NCBI GenBank assembly: GCA_005885085.1
Contig: VAXY01000052.1
Coordinates: 6,541 to 22,921 of the forward strand
DNA: 16,381 bases
Reading direction: 5' to 3'
DNA from: Actinomycetota bacterium
Lineage (GTDB): Bacteria; Actinomycetota; Thermoleophilia; Gaiellales; Gaiellaceae
Positions 1 through 6,512 of the stretch are shown here, in pieces (within the stretch, counting starts at the first letter, position 1; every line of letters begins with the position of its first letter). The notes beneath the pieces are model-generated. The model had not been told where the DNA came from, searched no databases, and worked only from the letters and a program-made list of their open reading frames with translations. The translations under genes were made by a program, and so were the position numbers.

Positions 1-138
1 CGCGCGATCAGGCTCGACACGAGCGAGCGCATGGTGGCCGCGCAACATCTCTACGAGGCATACGGGTTCCGGCGCATGCCCGGCGATGCCCCGCGACAGG
101 GGCAGTGCCGGCTGCTGTACGAGCTGCGCCTGACCTAG
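1..138 (+). CDS. GNAT-family N-acetyltransferase, C-terminal fragment
   Basis: Only the last 45 codons are in the window, in frame 1, ending with TAG. The residues visible are typical of the end of a GNAT (Gcn5-related) acetyltransferase: a stretch like LDTSERMVAAQHLYEAYGF, then a beta strand LLYELRLT before the stop. In this family the LYE..GF motif follows the helix after the acetyl-CoA binding site, and the last strand closes the fold. The substrate cannot be told, because the N-terminal half lies outside the window. The gene converges on purA and overlaps it by four bases (CTAG at 135-138), so each strand's TAG is formed from the same palindrome. Family assignment is fairly safe; function is unknown. 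Confidence 0.75.
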   Translation, partial: RAIRLDTSERMVAAQHLYEAYGFRRMPGDAPRQGQCRLLYELRLT

Positions 139-1394
139 CGGAGCGCGACCACTCGCTCGCGCTCGGCGCCCGTTCCGACGAGCGAGATCTCGACGCCGAG
201 CTGCTGCTCGACGAACCCGACGTAGGCGCGCGCGGCGTCCGGCAGCCCGTCGCTGATCGGCTCCTGCCAGCCCGAGAGCGTCTCGTAGACCGGCCGGCAG
301 TGGTGGAAGTCGCTCTGGTGCGCCGGAAATTCCGAGGTCTCGCTCCCGTCTCGCAGCCGATAGGCGACGCAGACCGGAACCTGCTCGAACGTCGACAGGA
401 CGTCGAGCTTCGTCAGCGCGAGCGACGTGATTCCGTTCAGGCGCACGGCATAGCGCAGGGCGACGAGGTCGAGCCACCCGCAGCGGCGCACGCGTCCGGT
501 GACGGTCCCGAACTCACCGCCGAGCTCGCACACGCGCCCCTGGTCGGGGCCCTCGATCTCGGTCGGGAACGGGCCCTCGCCGACGCGCGTCACGTACGCC
601 TTCGCGACGCCGATCACGTGGTCGATCCGGTTCGGCCCGATCCCGACCCCGGTCGCGGCGTTCGCCGCCACCGTGCTCGAGGACGTGACGAACGGATACG
701 TGCCGTGGTCGAGGTCGAGCAGCGTGCCCTGACCGCCCTCGAGCAGGACGTCGCGGCCTTCCTGGAGCGCTCGGTCGACGAGCAGCGAGGTGTCGGCGAC
801 GTAGGGGCGCAGTCGCTGCGCGAACCCTTCCAGCCGCTCCGCCAGCTCCTCGAGCTCGAGCGGCTCGACGCCGTAAACGCGCTCGAGCCAGACATTCTTC
901 TCCGCCAGAGCGACCTCGATCTTCTGCCGCAGGATCTTCGGCTCGAGCACGTCCTGCACGCGGATGCCGAGGCGTGCCGCCTTGTCGGCGTAACACGGGC
1001 CAATGCCGCGCCGTGTCGTGCCGATCTGCAGCTTGCCGAGACGCCGCTCGGACGCCTGATCGATCGCCACGTGCCACGGCATGATCAGGTGTGCTTCGCC
1101 GGACACGTGCACGTCTGCGGTCGAATGGCCGCGCGACTCGAGCTCGTCGACCTCTGCGAGGAAAACCTCCGGGTCGATGACGCAGCCCGCGCCGATCACG
1201 CACGTCTTGCCGCGGATGACGCCGCTGGGGATCTGCCGGATCTTGAATGTCTCGTCGCCGACGACGATCGTGTGCCCGGCATTCGGGCCGCCCTGGTAGC
1301 GGCATACGAGGTCGGAGTCGAGCGCGAGCAGGTCGACGATCTTGCCCTTGCCTTCGTCACCCCACTGCGCGCCGACGATGACTGTTGCCGGCAT
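135..1394 (-). CDS. purA: Adenylosuccinate synthase PurA
   Basis: Catalyses the GTP-dependent joining of IMP and aspartate to adenylosuccinate, the first committed step from IMP to AMP, in the cytoplasm. The 419-aa product has the usual family length. The N-terminal GTP-binding loop reads GAQWGDEGKGK, with the catalytic Asp at residue 13. GGPNAGHT carries His41, the same numbering as in E. coli. Later motifs include TTRRGIGP (IMP site), EGGQGTLLDLDHGTYPFVTS, and SLALTKLDVL near the guanine site. The ATG at 1394 gives an N-terminus that starts directly at the family's conserved strand (MPATVIVGAQWG). No good Shine-Dalgarno sequence precedes it. Its start codon and first seven codons recur 134 bp upstream in a tandem duplication. 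It is a stand-alone gene here: convergent with the GNAT gene and divergent from the exchanger gene. Confidence 0.97.
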   Translation of the reverse strand: MPATVIVGAQWGDEGKGKIVDLLALDSDLVCRYQGGPNAGHTIVVGDETFKIRQIPSGVIRGKTCVIGAGCVIDPEVFLAEVDELESRGHSTADVHVSGEAHLIMPWHVAIDQASERRLGKLQIGTTRRGIGPCYADKAARLGIRVQDVLEPKILRQKIEVALAEKNVWLERVYGVEPLELEELAERLEGFAQRLRPYVADTSLLVDRALQEGRDVLLEGGQGTLLDLDHGTYPFVTSSSTVAANAATGVGIGPNRIDHVIGVAKAYVTRVGEGPFPTEIEGPDQGRVCELGGEFGTVTGRVRRCGWLDLVALRYAVRLNGITSLALTKLDVLSTFEQVPVCVAYRLRDGSETSEFPAHQSDFHHCRPVYETLSGWQEPISDGLPDAARAYVGFVEQQLGVEISLVGTGAERERVVALR

Positions 1395-1655
1395 CGTCTA
1401 ACCGCCCGTGCGCTGGGGTCGAAGGGCGCGCAGCGGGTTTGAACGGATGCGCGAGCGCGGCTCGCGCATCCTCCTCTGCGGCGCCGCCGAGCGGCGCCTG
1501 GCGCGTCGACGATGACTGTTGCCGGCATCGTCTAACCGCCCGTGCGCTGGGGTCGAAGGGCGCGCAGCGGGGTTGAACGGATGCGCGAGCGCGGCTCGCG
1601 CATCCTCCTCTGCGGCGCCGCCGAGGCGGCGCCTGGCGCGTCGACGATCACTGTT
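1373..1655. repeat. Tandem duplication (134/135 bp) carrying the purA start and two hairpins per unit
   Basis: Unit 1 (1373-1506) and unit 2 (1507-1641) are identical by eye except for one T/G substitution and one inserted G. A 14-base remnant of a third unit follows (1642-1655, one mismatch). Each unit contains the purA ATG with its first seven codons, about 50 bp of purA upstream sequence, a perfect 12-bp inverted repeat with a 3-base loop (1445-1471 and 1579-1605), and a GC-rich inverted repeat built on GGCGCC. The extra G in unit 2 lengthens the second stem from 7 to 8 bp. The block fills most of the 313-bp space between purA and the exchanger gene. The duplicated purA ATG opens an out-of-frame ORF of 110 codons (1196-1528, minus strand) that is not a plausible protein. 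Confidence 0.9.
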
Positions 1656-1691
1656 AGGGGCACGGCGAAGGAGTCTGCCAGAGGGCGCGGA

Positions 1692-1697
1692 TACGCT
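1692..1697 (+). promoter_or_regulatory. Putative -10 element of the exchanger gene
   Basis: TACGCT fits the TANNNT core of a housekeeping -10 and ends ten bases before the ATG at 1708. A transcript starting about seven bases downstream would have only a few bases of leader. That agrees with the lack of a Shine-Dalgarno sequence near this ATG. No convincing -35 is visible. Confidence 0.3.
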
Positions 1698-1707
1698 CCT
1701 CCGCTCA

Positions 1708-2685
1708 ATGTCGGTCGTCGTCGCCGTCCTGCTGTTCGTCGCGTCGTTCGCGCTTACCATTGCATCGAGCATCGTGCTCGCACGCGAGCTCGACCGGATC
1801 GGCGAGCGGCTCGGGTTCTCGGAAGCGCTGCTGGGGATTCTCACCGCGCTCGGCGCGGATGCGCCCGAGATCGCGTCCGCCGTCGCCGCGATCGTCGCCG
1901 GCCACAAGGACACCGGCGTCGGCGTCGTCGTCGGCTCGAACGTCTTCAACATCGCCGGCCTGCTCGGGCTGTCTGCCCTCCTCGCGGGCCCGGTGCGGAT
2001 CCACGCTCACGGCCTCGTCCTCACGGGCGGCGTTGCGGTGCTCGTCGCGCTGATCGGCGGTCTCGTCGCCGTCGACGTGCTGCCCGGAGCCGTCGGACTC
2101 GGGTTGGCGGTGCTCGCGCTGGCTCCATACGTGACGATCTCAGCACTGCATGCCCGCGCCCGTGCACGACTTCCGGCGGTGCTTCGCGCCGCGGTCGCCG
2201 AGGAGCAGCAGGACGCCCGCCGCGACGAATTCGCCCGTCCCGCGACCGGCCTCGACGCGCTCGCAATCGTCCCGGCGCTCGCCGCGGTCGTCGGCGGCTC
2301 CTACGGCATGGTCGCTGCGGCGCAGTCTCTCGCCGACCGCTGGAACGTCTCCGACGTCGTCCTCGGCGCACTCGTCCTCGCCGCGCTCACGAGCATTCCG
2401 AATCTGATCGCGGCCGTTCGGCTCGCCCTCCACGGCCGAGGCGCTGCGTGCGTCAGTGAATCGCTCAACTCGAACAACGCCAACATTCTCGTCGGCCTCT
2501 GCCTGCCGGCGGTCATCCTCGGCATCGGCTCAGCGTCCGGGATCGTGATCTTCGCCGCCTGGTGGATGGTCGGGATGACCGCGGTCGCGGTCGCGCTCGG
2601 GTTCGGCGGCGGGCTCACTCGTCGCGAGGGAGCCGCGATCGTCGCGCTCTACGTCGCCTTCGCGGCGGTCCTCGCTACGAGCTAG
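1708..2685 (+). CDS. Sodium/calcium exchanger (CaCA family) membrane protein
   Basis: A 325-aa polytopic membrane protein of the cation/Ca2+ antiporter superfamily, likely exchanging Ca2+ (or a similar cation) for Na+ or H+ across the inner membrane. The two diagnostic alpha repeats are visible. Alpha-1 (about residues 40-93) contains GADAPEIASA and GSNVFNIAGLLG. Alpha-2 (about 215-270) contains LTSIPNLIAA and SLNSNNANILVG. The two halves are separated by a hydrophilic loop (about 147-182) rich in Arg, Glu and Gln. In alpha-2 the position usually held by Glu (S-x-P-E) is Asn (SIPN), while alpha-1 keeps its Glu54, so ion coupling may differ. The ATG at 1708 starts at the first membrane helix. 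A longer reading frame reaches back into the duplicated block, but that part has no membrane character. The gene converges on a small minus-strand gene with shared CTAG stops. Confidence 0.88.
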   Translation: MSVVVAVLLFVASFALTIASSIVLARELDRIGERLGFSEALLGILTALGADAPEIASAVAAIVAGHKDTGVGVVVGSNVFNIAGLLGLSALLAGPVRIHAHGLVLTGGVAVLVALIGGLVAVDVLPGAVGLGLAVLALAPYVTISALHARARARLPAVLRAAVAEEQQDARRDEFARPATGLDALAIVPALAAVVGGSYGMVAAAQSLADRWNVSDVVLGALVLAALTSIPNLIAAVRLALHGRGAACVSESLNSNNANILVGLCLPAVILGIGSASGIVIFAAWWMVGMTAVAVALGFGGGLTRREGAAIVALYVAFAAVLATS

Positions 2686-2882
2686 CGGCCGTCGCGCTCG
2701 ACGCGAATCTGATGCCCGCGGGGGCAGTCGACTGTGCTGCGGATGTGGTCGAGCGACAACGTCGCATGCACGGAGGGGAACGTCTCGCCGAGCTCGGCGC
2801 AGCGCTCGCACACGACCGTGAACCCCGTCGCGCGCGGCGAGATCCACACCACCTGCTCCGTCATCACGGCCCAGCTCGCCAT
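2682..2882 (-). CDS. Small zinc-ribbon-like protein coupled to dnaB
   Basis: A 66-aa hypothetical protein whose ATG overlaps the dnaB stop codon by one base (TGATG), the usual arrangement for translational coupling. It has C25-x2-C28 (VCERCAE) and C53-x3-H57 (DCPRGHQIRVE), four possible metal ligands spaced like a small zinc ribbon or treble clef. Between them lies FPSVHATLSLDHIRSTVDC, which looks like strand-helix-strand. No membrane segment or signal peptide is seen. Being last in the rpsF-ssb-rpsR-rplI-dnaB cluster suggests co-expression with replication and translation genes, but nothing in the sequence shows its job. The alternative ATG at codon 7 (MTEQVV) would also keep all four ligands. 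I do not recognise a named family. Confidence 0.7.
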   Translation of the reverse strand: MASWAVMTEQVVWISPRATGFTVVCERCAELGETFPSVHATLSLDHIRSTVDCPRGHQIRVERDGR

Positions 2883-4306
2883 CACGCAGCCAGATCCGCG
2901 AATTTCGCGTAGCGCTTCAGGAACGAGAGCCGCTCGATGCCGGTCGGTCCGTTGCGGTGCTTGGAGAGGATGATCTCGGCGAGGCCCTGCTGGTCGGTCT
3001 CCTCGTTGTAGTACTCGTCGCGGTAGACGAACATAACGAGGTCGGCGTCCTGCTCGATCGATCCGGATTCTCTCAGGTCGGAGAGGATCGGCCGCTTGTC
3101 GTGACGCTGCTCGACGGCGCGGGAAAGCTGCGACATCGCCAGGATCGGCACGTCGAGGTCGCGCGCGAGCACCTTCAGGTTGCGCGAAATCTGCGACACC
3201 TCCTGCACGCGGTTCTCCGCCGTCGTGCCGGAGGTCATCAGCTGGAGATAGTCGACGATGATCAGCCCGAGCTTCGGCTCGCGCGTCTTCAGCCGGCGCG
3301 CCTTCGAGCGGATCTCCATCATCGTGATCGAGCCCGTGTCGTCGACGTAGATCGGCGCCTTCATCAGCTTGTCGCCGGCTGCCACGAGCCGCGGCCAGTC
3401 GTCCTGCGCGAGCTTGCCGGTGCGCAGGCGCTGTGACTCCACCTTCGCCTCGCTGCACAGCAGACGCTGCGTCACCTCGGACTTCGACATCTCGAGCGTG
3501 AACAGCGCCACCGGCGTCTCGTTCCGCAGCGCGAGGTTCGCAGCGATGCAGAGGCCGAGCGCCGACTTGCCCATGCTCGGGCGCGCGGCGACGATGACGA
3601 GGTTGCCGGGCTGGAACCCGGAGGTCAGCCGGTCGAGGTCACGGAAGCCGGAGGGGACTCCCGTGACGTCGGCGCCGGCCTCGTATAGAGCCGTGATGCG
3701 CTCGAAGCTCTCCTTCAGCAGGTCCTCGATGTGGCTGAACTCCGTTGTGACGCGGCTCTGCGAGAGCTCGAACACCACCTGCTCGGCGCGGTCGACAAGG
3801 ATCTGCGTCTCGCCGGGACGCTCCCACCCGAGCAGCGCGATCTGCTGCCCCGCGGAGATCAGCCCGCGCAAGGTCGCCATCTCGCGCACGATCCGCGCGT
3901 AGTGCGCGGCATTCGCCGTCGCCGGCACGAGCGCTGCGAGCTCGTGGAGGCGGACGCGGCCGCCGGCAGCCTCCAGCTCGCCTCGCTCCTCGAGCTCGTC
4001 GACGAGCGTGATCGCGTCGACCGGCTCGCCCTTGGCGTACAGCGCGAGCGCGGCGCGGTAGATCTTTGCGTGGCTCTCACGGTAGAAGTCGGAGGCGTCG
4101 AGGGCCTCGCTCACCGCCCCGATCGCGCCCGGGGAGAGCAGCATGGCCCCGAGGACCGATTCCTCGGCCTCGAGGTTCTGGGGCGGCGCGATCGGGGCGG
4201 CTTCTGCGAGCTGGGCGACGGGTGTCACGTGGGCGGAGTGAACCACCCTCTCGCGCAGGTTTCCATCTGTGGGAAGGCGGGTTTCGACATGTCTGTCAGT
4301 GTCCAT
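2882..4306 (-). CDS. dnaB: Replicative DNA helicase DnaB
   Basis: The hexameric 5'-3' helicase that unwinds DNA at the replication fork and recruits primase. From the ATG at 4306 it is 474 aa, normal for the family. The N-terminal domain begins PPQNLEAEESVLGAMLL (about residue 41). The RecA-like domain has Walker A ARPSMGKSALG (241-251), FTLEMSKSEVTQRL (269-282), Walker B-like LIIVDYLQLM (348-357), and SQLSRAVEQRHDKRPILSDL with the arginine-finger region ESGSIEQDAD. No intein is present. The frame stays open to 4444. Other possible starts are ATG 4327 and GTG 4246, and none has a clear Shine-Dalgarno sequence. It follows rplI after 284 bp, a gap that holds DnaA-box-like sites, and is coupled to the downstream zinc-ribbon gene. 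Confidence 0.96.
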   Translation of the reverse strand: MDTDRHVETRLPTDGNLRERVVHSAHVTPVAQLAEAAPIAPPQNLEAEESVLGAMLLSPGAIGAVSEALDASDFYRESHAKIYRAALALYAKGEPVDAITLVDELEERGELEAAGGRVRLHELAALVPATANAAHYARIVREMATLRGLISAGQQIALLGWERPGETQILVDRAEQVVFELSQSRVTTEFSHIEDLLKESFERITALYEAGADVTGVPSGFRDLDRLTSGFQPGNLVIVAARPSMGKSALGLCIAANLALRNETPVALFTLEMSKSEVTQRLLCSEAKVESQRLRTGKLAQDDWPRLVAAGDKLMKAPIYVDDTGSITMMEIRSKARRLKTREPKLGLIIVDYLQLMTSGTTAENRVQEVSQISRNLKVLARDLDVPILAMSQLSRAVEQRHDKRPILSDLRESGSIEQDADLVMFVYRDEYYNEETDQQGLAEIILSKHRNGPTGIERLSFLKRYAKFADLAA

Positions 4307-4425
4307 TTGCAGGGGAAAGGAACACATGTTCCCATACGCTTCGGACGGAGCCTGTTGATGGTTCGGCCGCAACGAGCGGGAACTTCCTGCGCAATTCACA
4401 GGGCCGTGGAAAGGCCTGTGCAAGC

Positions 4426-4445
4426 TTGTCCCCAGGTTCTGCACA
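4426..4445 (+). promoter_or_regulatory. Pair of DnaA-box-like 9-mers upstream of dnaB
   Basis: TTGTCCCCA (4426-4434) has one mismatch to the high-GC Gram-positive box TTGTCCACA. TTCTGCACA (4437-4445) has one mismatch to TTATNCACA. They point the same way and start 11 bases apart. Weaker relatives lie nearby: CAATTCACA (4392-4400), the reverse of CGTGGAAAG (4405-4413), and the reverse of TGTGGAATG (4485-4493). The rest of the 4307-4590 gap shows no other strong signal. The sites lie about 120-140 bp before the dnaB ATG. They could allow DnaA control of dnaB or mark an origin-proximal region, but GC-rich 9-mers with one mismatch also arise by chance. Confidence 0.35.
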
Positions 4446-4590
4446 GAAGTGCGTGGACGCCGCTTCCCCAGCGGGGGAGGATTGTGGAATGACTGGCCTG
4501 GCCGCGCGGCATCTATGCCGTGCCGCGCCGCGGCAAGCCACGCCTGATCCTGCGCACGCCCCGCTTCGCCCAGTACCTGATGTGGGGCGG

Positions 4591-5286
4591 CTAGGGCTGC
4601 TGCTGGCCGTCGGCGGTGCCCGCGTCGACGGCTCGGTCGAACTCGTCGTCGGACAGCTCGCCTTCCACGTCCGCGCGTGACGGCTGCAGCTCGCCGGACG
4701 CGGTCAGCTCCGCCTCCTGGGCCAGCGCGGCGGCGTCGAGTTCGTCGAGATCGAGCTCGTGCTTCTCCTCGGGCGGGGGCTGCTGCTCGGCCTGCTCCGC
4801 GGCCTCCATCGCCTCGAGCTCTTCCTCGGGGGGCAGCGCGCCGCCTTCGGGCACCACGAGCGTGCGCACGTCGACGGTCACGTCCTGGAACAGCTCGATT
4901 GGCACCTGGTAGCGGCCGATGCGCTTGATCGAGTCGACGGCGATCTTGCGCCGGTCGACGCGCACCTTGTGCTTCGTCCAGAGCTCGTCCGCGATGTCGG
5001 TTGGCGTCACCGAGCCGAAGAGCGACCCCGTCGGCCCGGCCTTGACGTCGAAGCGCAGCTCCAGCTGGCGGAGCCGCTCCGCCACCCCCTGCGCGTCCTC
5101 GAACGTCTTCGCCTCGTGGTGGGCGCGCCGCTCCTCCACCTTGCGCACCTCGGCGACGCGCGCCGGCGTCGCCTCATCGGCGAGACCGCGCGGCAGCAGG
5201 AAGTTGCGCGCGTACCCACGCGCGACGCTGACGACCTCGCCGCGAAGCCCGACCTTGTCGACGTCCTGGCGGAGGATGACCTCCAT
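4591..5286 (-). CDS. rplI: Large-subunit ribosomal protein bL9 with acidic C-terminal extension
   Basis: Binds 23S rRNA at the base of the L1 stalk. Residues 1-148 are an ordinary bL9: the N-terminal domain MEVILRQDVDKVGLRGEVVSV and GYARNFLLPRGLA, the long connecting helix (about 40-75), and the C-terminal domain with SLFGSVTPTDIADEL and VRVDRRKI. About 84 further residues (148-231) follow that the family normally lacks. They are very rich in Glu, Asp, Ala and Gln and look disordered, ending in a Gln-rich DGQQQP. The ATG follows the rpsR stop with no space (TAGATG), so translation is probably coupled. It sits in the rpsF-ssb-rpsR-rplI-dnaB order. Its TAG stop lies in a CTAG. Confidence 0.95.
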   Translation of the reverse strand: MEVILRQDVDKVGLRGEVVSVARGYARNFLLPRGLADEATPARVAEVRKVEERRAHHEAKTFEDAQGVAERLRQLELRFDVKAGPTGSLFGSVTPTDIADELWTKHKVRVDRRKIAVDSIKRIGRYQVPIELFQDVTVDVRTLVVPEGGALPPEEELEAMEAAEQAEQQPPPEEKHELDLDELDAAALAQEAELTASGELQPSRADVEGELSDDEFDRAVDAGTADGQQQP

Positions 5287-5571
5287 CTACCGCCCGTCCG
5301 CGACGTAGGGCAGGAGCGCCATCTCCCGCGCTCGCTTGATCGCAACCGCGACCTGCCGCTGGTGGCGTCGGCACGCGCCGGTGATGCGCCGCGACCGGAT
5401 CTTGCCCTTCTCCGAGATGTACCGGCGCAGCTGGTTGGCGTTCTTGTAGTCGATCTCCTCGACCTTCTCCTTGCAGAAGTAACAGCCGCGCTTCCGGATC
5501 GGGCCGGCCGCGCCCGGGCGCTTGCGACCCGGCTGCCGGTCCCGGTCTCGTTCTCCTCCGCGCGGCGGCAT
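5287..5571 (-). CDS. rpsR: Small-subunit ribosomal protein bS18, zinc-ligand type
   Basis: A 94-aa 30S protein that pairs with bS6 on the platform. The S18 core is clear: GCYFCKEKVEEIDYKN, LRRYISEKGKI, RSRRITGACRRHQRQVAVAIKRAREMALLPY. Cys30, Cys33, Cys67 and His70 are spaced as in the zinc-binding form of S18. About 25 basic, Gly-rich residues precede the core. The ATG at 5571 overlaps the ssb stop as TGATG, so it is likely coupled to ssb. It is followed directly by rplI. In many high-GC bacteria a second, zinc-free S18 copy is under Zur control. A zur gene and a Zur-type operator lie about 3.5 kb away, but the window contains no second rpsR. Confidence 0.95.
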   Translation of the reverse strand: MPPRGGERDRDRQPGRKRPGAAGPIRKRGCYFCKEKVEEIDYKNANQLRRYISEKGKIRSRRITGACRRHQRQVAVAIKRAREMALLPYVADGR

Positions 5572-6011
5572 CAGAAGGGAATGTCGTCGTCGCTCGACCC
5601 GCCGCCGAAGTCCTCGTTGCCGGCGGTCGCTGCGGCGGGCACGAACTGTCGCTCGCCCTCGCCGCCCGCGGTGTCGCCGCGGCTGTCGAGGAACTGCACC
5701 GACTGTGCAACGATTTCGACCTTGGAGCGCTTGGAGCCGTCCTGCGCCTCCCACGAAGACCAGTCGAGCCGGCCGTCGACACCGATCCGCCGTCCCTTGG
5801 AGAGATGCATGTTCAGCGTGTCCGCCTGGTTACCGAAGACCTTGACGTCGAAGAAGTTCGGCTTGTCGATCCAGTTGCCGGCTTCGTCCTTCTGACGACC
5901 GTTCACCGCGACGCCGAGTTGGAGCACGGCCGTGCCCGAGGGCAGATGTCGTAGTTCGGGATCGCGCGTCAGGCGTCCGACGATCGTGACGCGATTGATG
6001 TCGCCAGCCAT
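5571..6011 (-). CDS. ssb: Single-stranded DNA-binding protein
   Basis: A 146-aa SSB that coats single-stranded DNA in replication, repair and recombination. The OB fold spans about residues 1-110, with INRVTIVGRLTRDPELR, FFDVKVFGNQAD, LSKGRRIGVDGRLDWSSWE and KVEIVAQSVQFLDSR. A Gly/Ala-rich linker follows, then the acidic tip DDDIPF, which in the family recruits partner proteins. The ATG at 6011 has an excellent Shine-Dalgarno sequence and lies two bases after the rpsF stop. It overlaps rpsR by one base. The tail is rather short compared with many actinobacterial SSBs, whose linker is often longer. Confidence 0.96.
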   Translation of the reverse strand: MAGDINRVTIVGRLTRDPELRHLPSGTAVLQLGVAVNGRQKDEAGNWIDKPNFFDVKVFGNQADTLNMHLSKGRRIGVDGRLDWSSWEAQDGSKRSKVEIVAQSVQFLDSRGDTAGGEGERQFVPAAATAGNEDFGGGSSDDDIPF

Positions 6012-6013
6012 CT

Positions 6014-6400
6014 CTATTCCTCCTCTTGCGAACTGATGTTCGCCTCGGCATATGCGGGCTCGGGGACGGACTCTCGCTGGGGTTCGGGCTCGGGCGGCGG
6101 GCCGGGCGAGCCGCCCTCGATGCGGCGCACCGCGAGATGGCGCATGACGCCGTCGGTGATGCGCAGGATTCGTGACAGCTCCTCGAGCGTCTCGGCCCCG
6201 GCGTCGAAGTTGAGCAGGTGATAGGTGCCCTCGCCCTTGTGGCCGATCTCGTAGGCGAGCCGCCGTCGTCCCCAGACGTCGTGCCCGACCCACTTGCCAC
6301 CCGCCTTCTTCACCAGTTCCTGTGCGCGCTTGACGATCTCCTCCTGCCGCTTCTCCGGCAGTTCGGCATCGAGCATGAGCAGAATTTCGTATGCGACCAC
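6014..6400 (-). CDS. rpsF: Small-subunit ribosomal protein bS6
   Basis: A 128-aa protein of the 30S platform, partner of bS18, and first gene of the rpsF-ssb-rpsR-rplI-dnaB cluster. Core motifs are AYEILLMLDAELPE, KAGGKWVGHDVWGRRRLAYEI, KGEGTYHLLNFDA and LSRILRITDGVMRHLAVR. A Pro/Glu-rich tail of about 34 residues follows. No ATG fits. The GTG at 6400 places the N-terminus (VVAYEIL) exactly where the family starts and has an AGGGAGG Shine-Dalgarno (6412-6418) 11 bases upstream. The reading frame continues far upstream, but that part is out of character. A possible -10 (TACACT, minus strand, 6496-6501) would give a leader of about 90 bases, enough for ribosomal-protein feedback. No S6:S18 binding hairpin was obvious to me. 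Confidence 0.94.
   Translation of the reverse strand: MVAYEILLMLDAELPEKRQEEIVKRAQELVKKAGGKWVGHDVWGRRRLAYEIGHKGEGTYHLLNFDAGAETLEELSRILRITDGVMRHLAVRRIEGGSPGPPPEPEPQRESVPEPAYAEANISSQEEE
6019..6025 (-). promoter_or_regulatory. ssb Shine-Dalgarno inside the rpsF C-terminal codons
   Basis: GAGGAGG on the minus strand lies seven bases before the ssb ATG. It is read at the same time as the last rpsF codons, where the terminal Gln-Glu-Glu-Glu is encoded. The acidic end of bS6 and the ribosome-binding site of ssb are therefore the same bases. Confidence 0.8.
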
Positions 6401-6495
6401 GTTTCCCGAGACCTCCCTTCCTCTGGTCTGAATCGGCCTCGCCGGCGAGCGCAGCTCGGGAAAACGGCGCGATGGCGAGGCAGGAAGCGGCGGCC

Positions 6496-6505
6496 AGTGT
6501 AGCAT
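6496..6505. promoter_or_regulatory. Putative symmetric bidirectional -10 element (rpsF operon / small membrane protein)
   Basis: AGTGTAGCAT has the form ANNNTANNNT. It reads as TACACT on the minus strand (towards rpsF) and TAGCAT on the plus strand (towards the small gene at 6513), the two sharing the central TA. TAGCAT ends seven bases before the GTG at 6513, so that transcript would be leaderless. The minus-strand hexamer would give rpsF a long leader. No good -35 is visible on either side. Confidence 0.4.
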
Positions 6506-6512
6506 CGCCGCC

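Noticed and set aside
105..1442. A 445-codon plus-strand ORF covering purA
   Set aside because: It is the antisense shadow of purA; low complexity and rich in Arg, Asp and Ala, with no family features.
1196..1528. A minus-strand 110-aa ORF beginning MPATVIV like PurA
   Set aside because: It starts from the duplicated copy of the purA start and runs out of frame into purA; not a plausible protein.
2882..4444. DnaB start at 4444 (520 aa)
   Set aside because: The extra 46 residues lack family similarity and would place the DnaA-box-like sites inside the gene; ATG 4306 gives the normal length.
4307..4590. The chromosomal origin of replication
   Set aside because: Only a few imperfect DnaA-box-like sites and no AT-rich unwinding region; dnaA and dnaN are not in the window.
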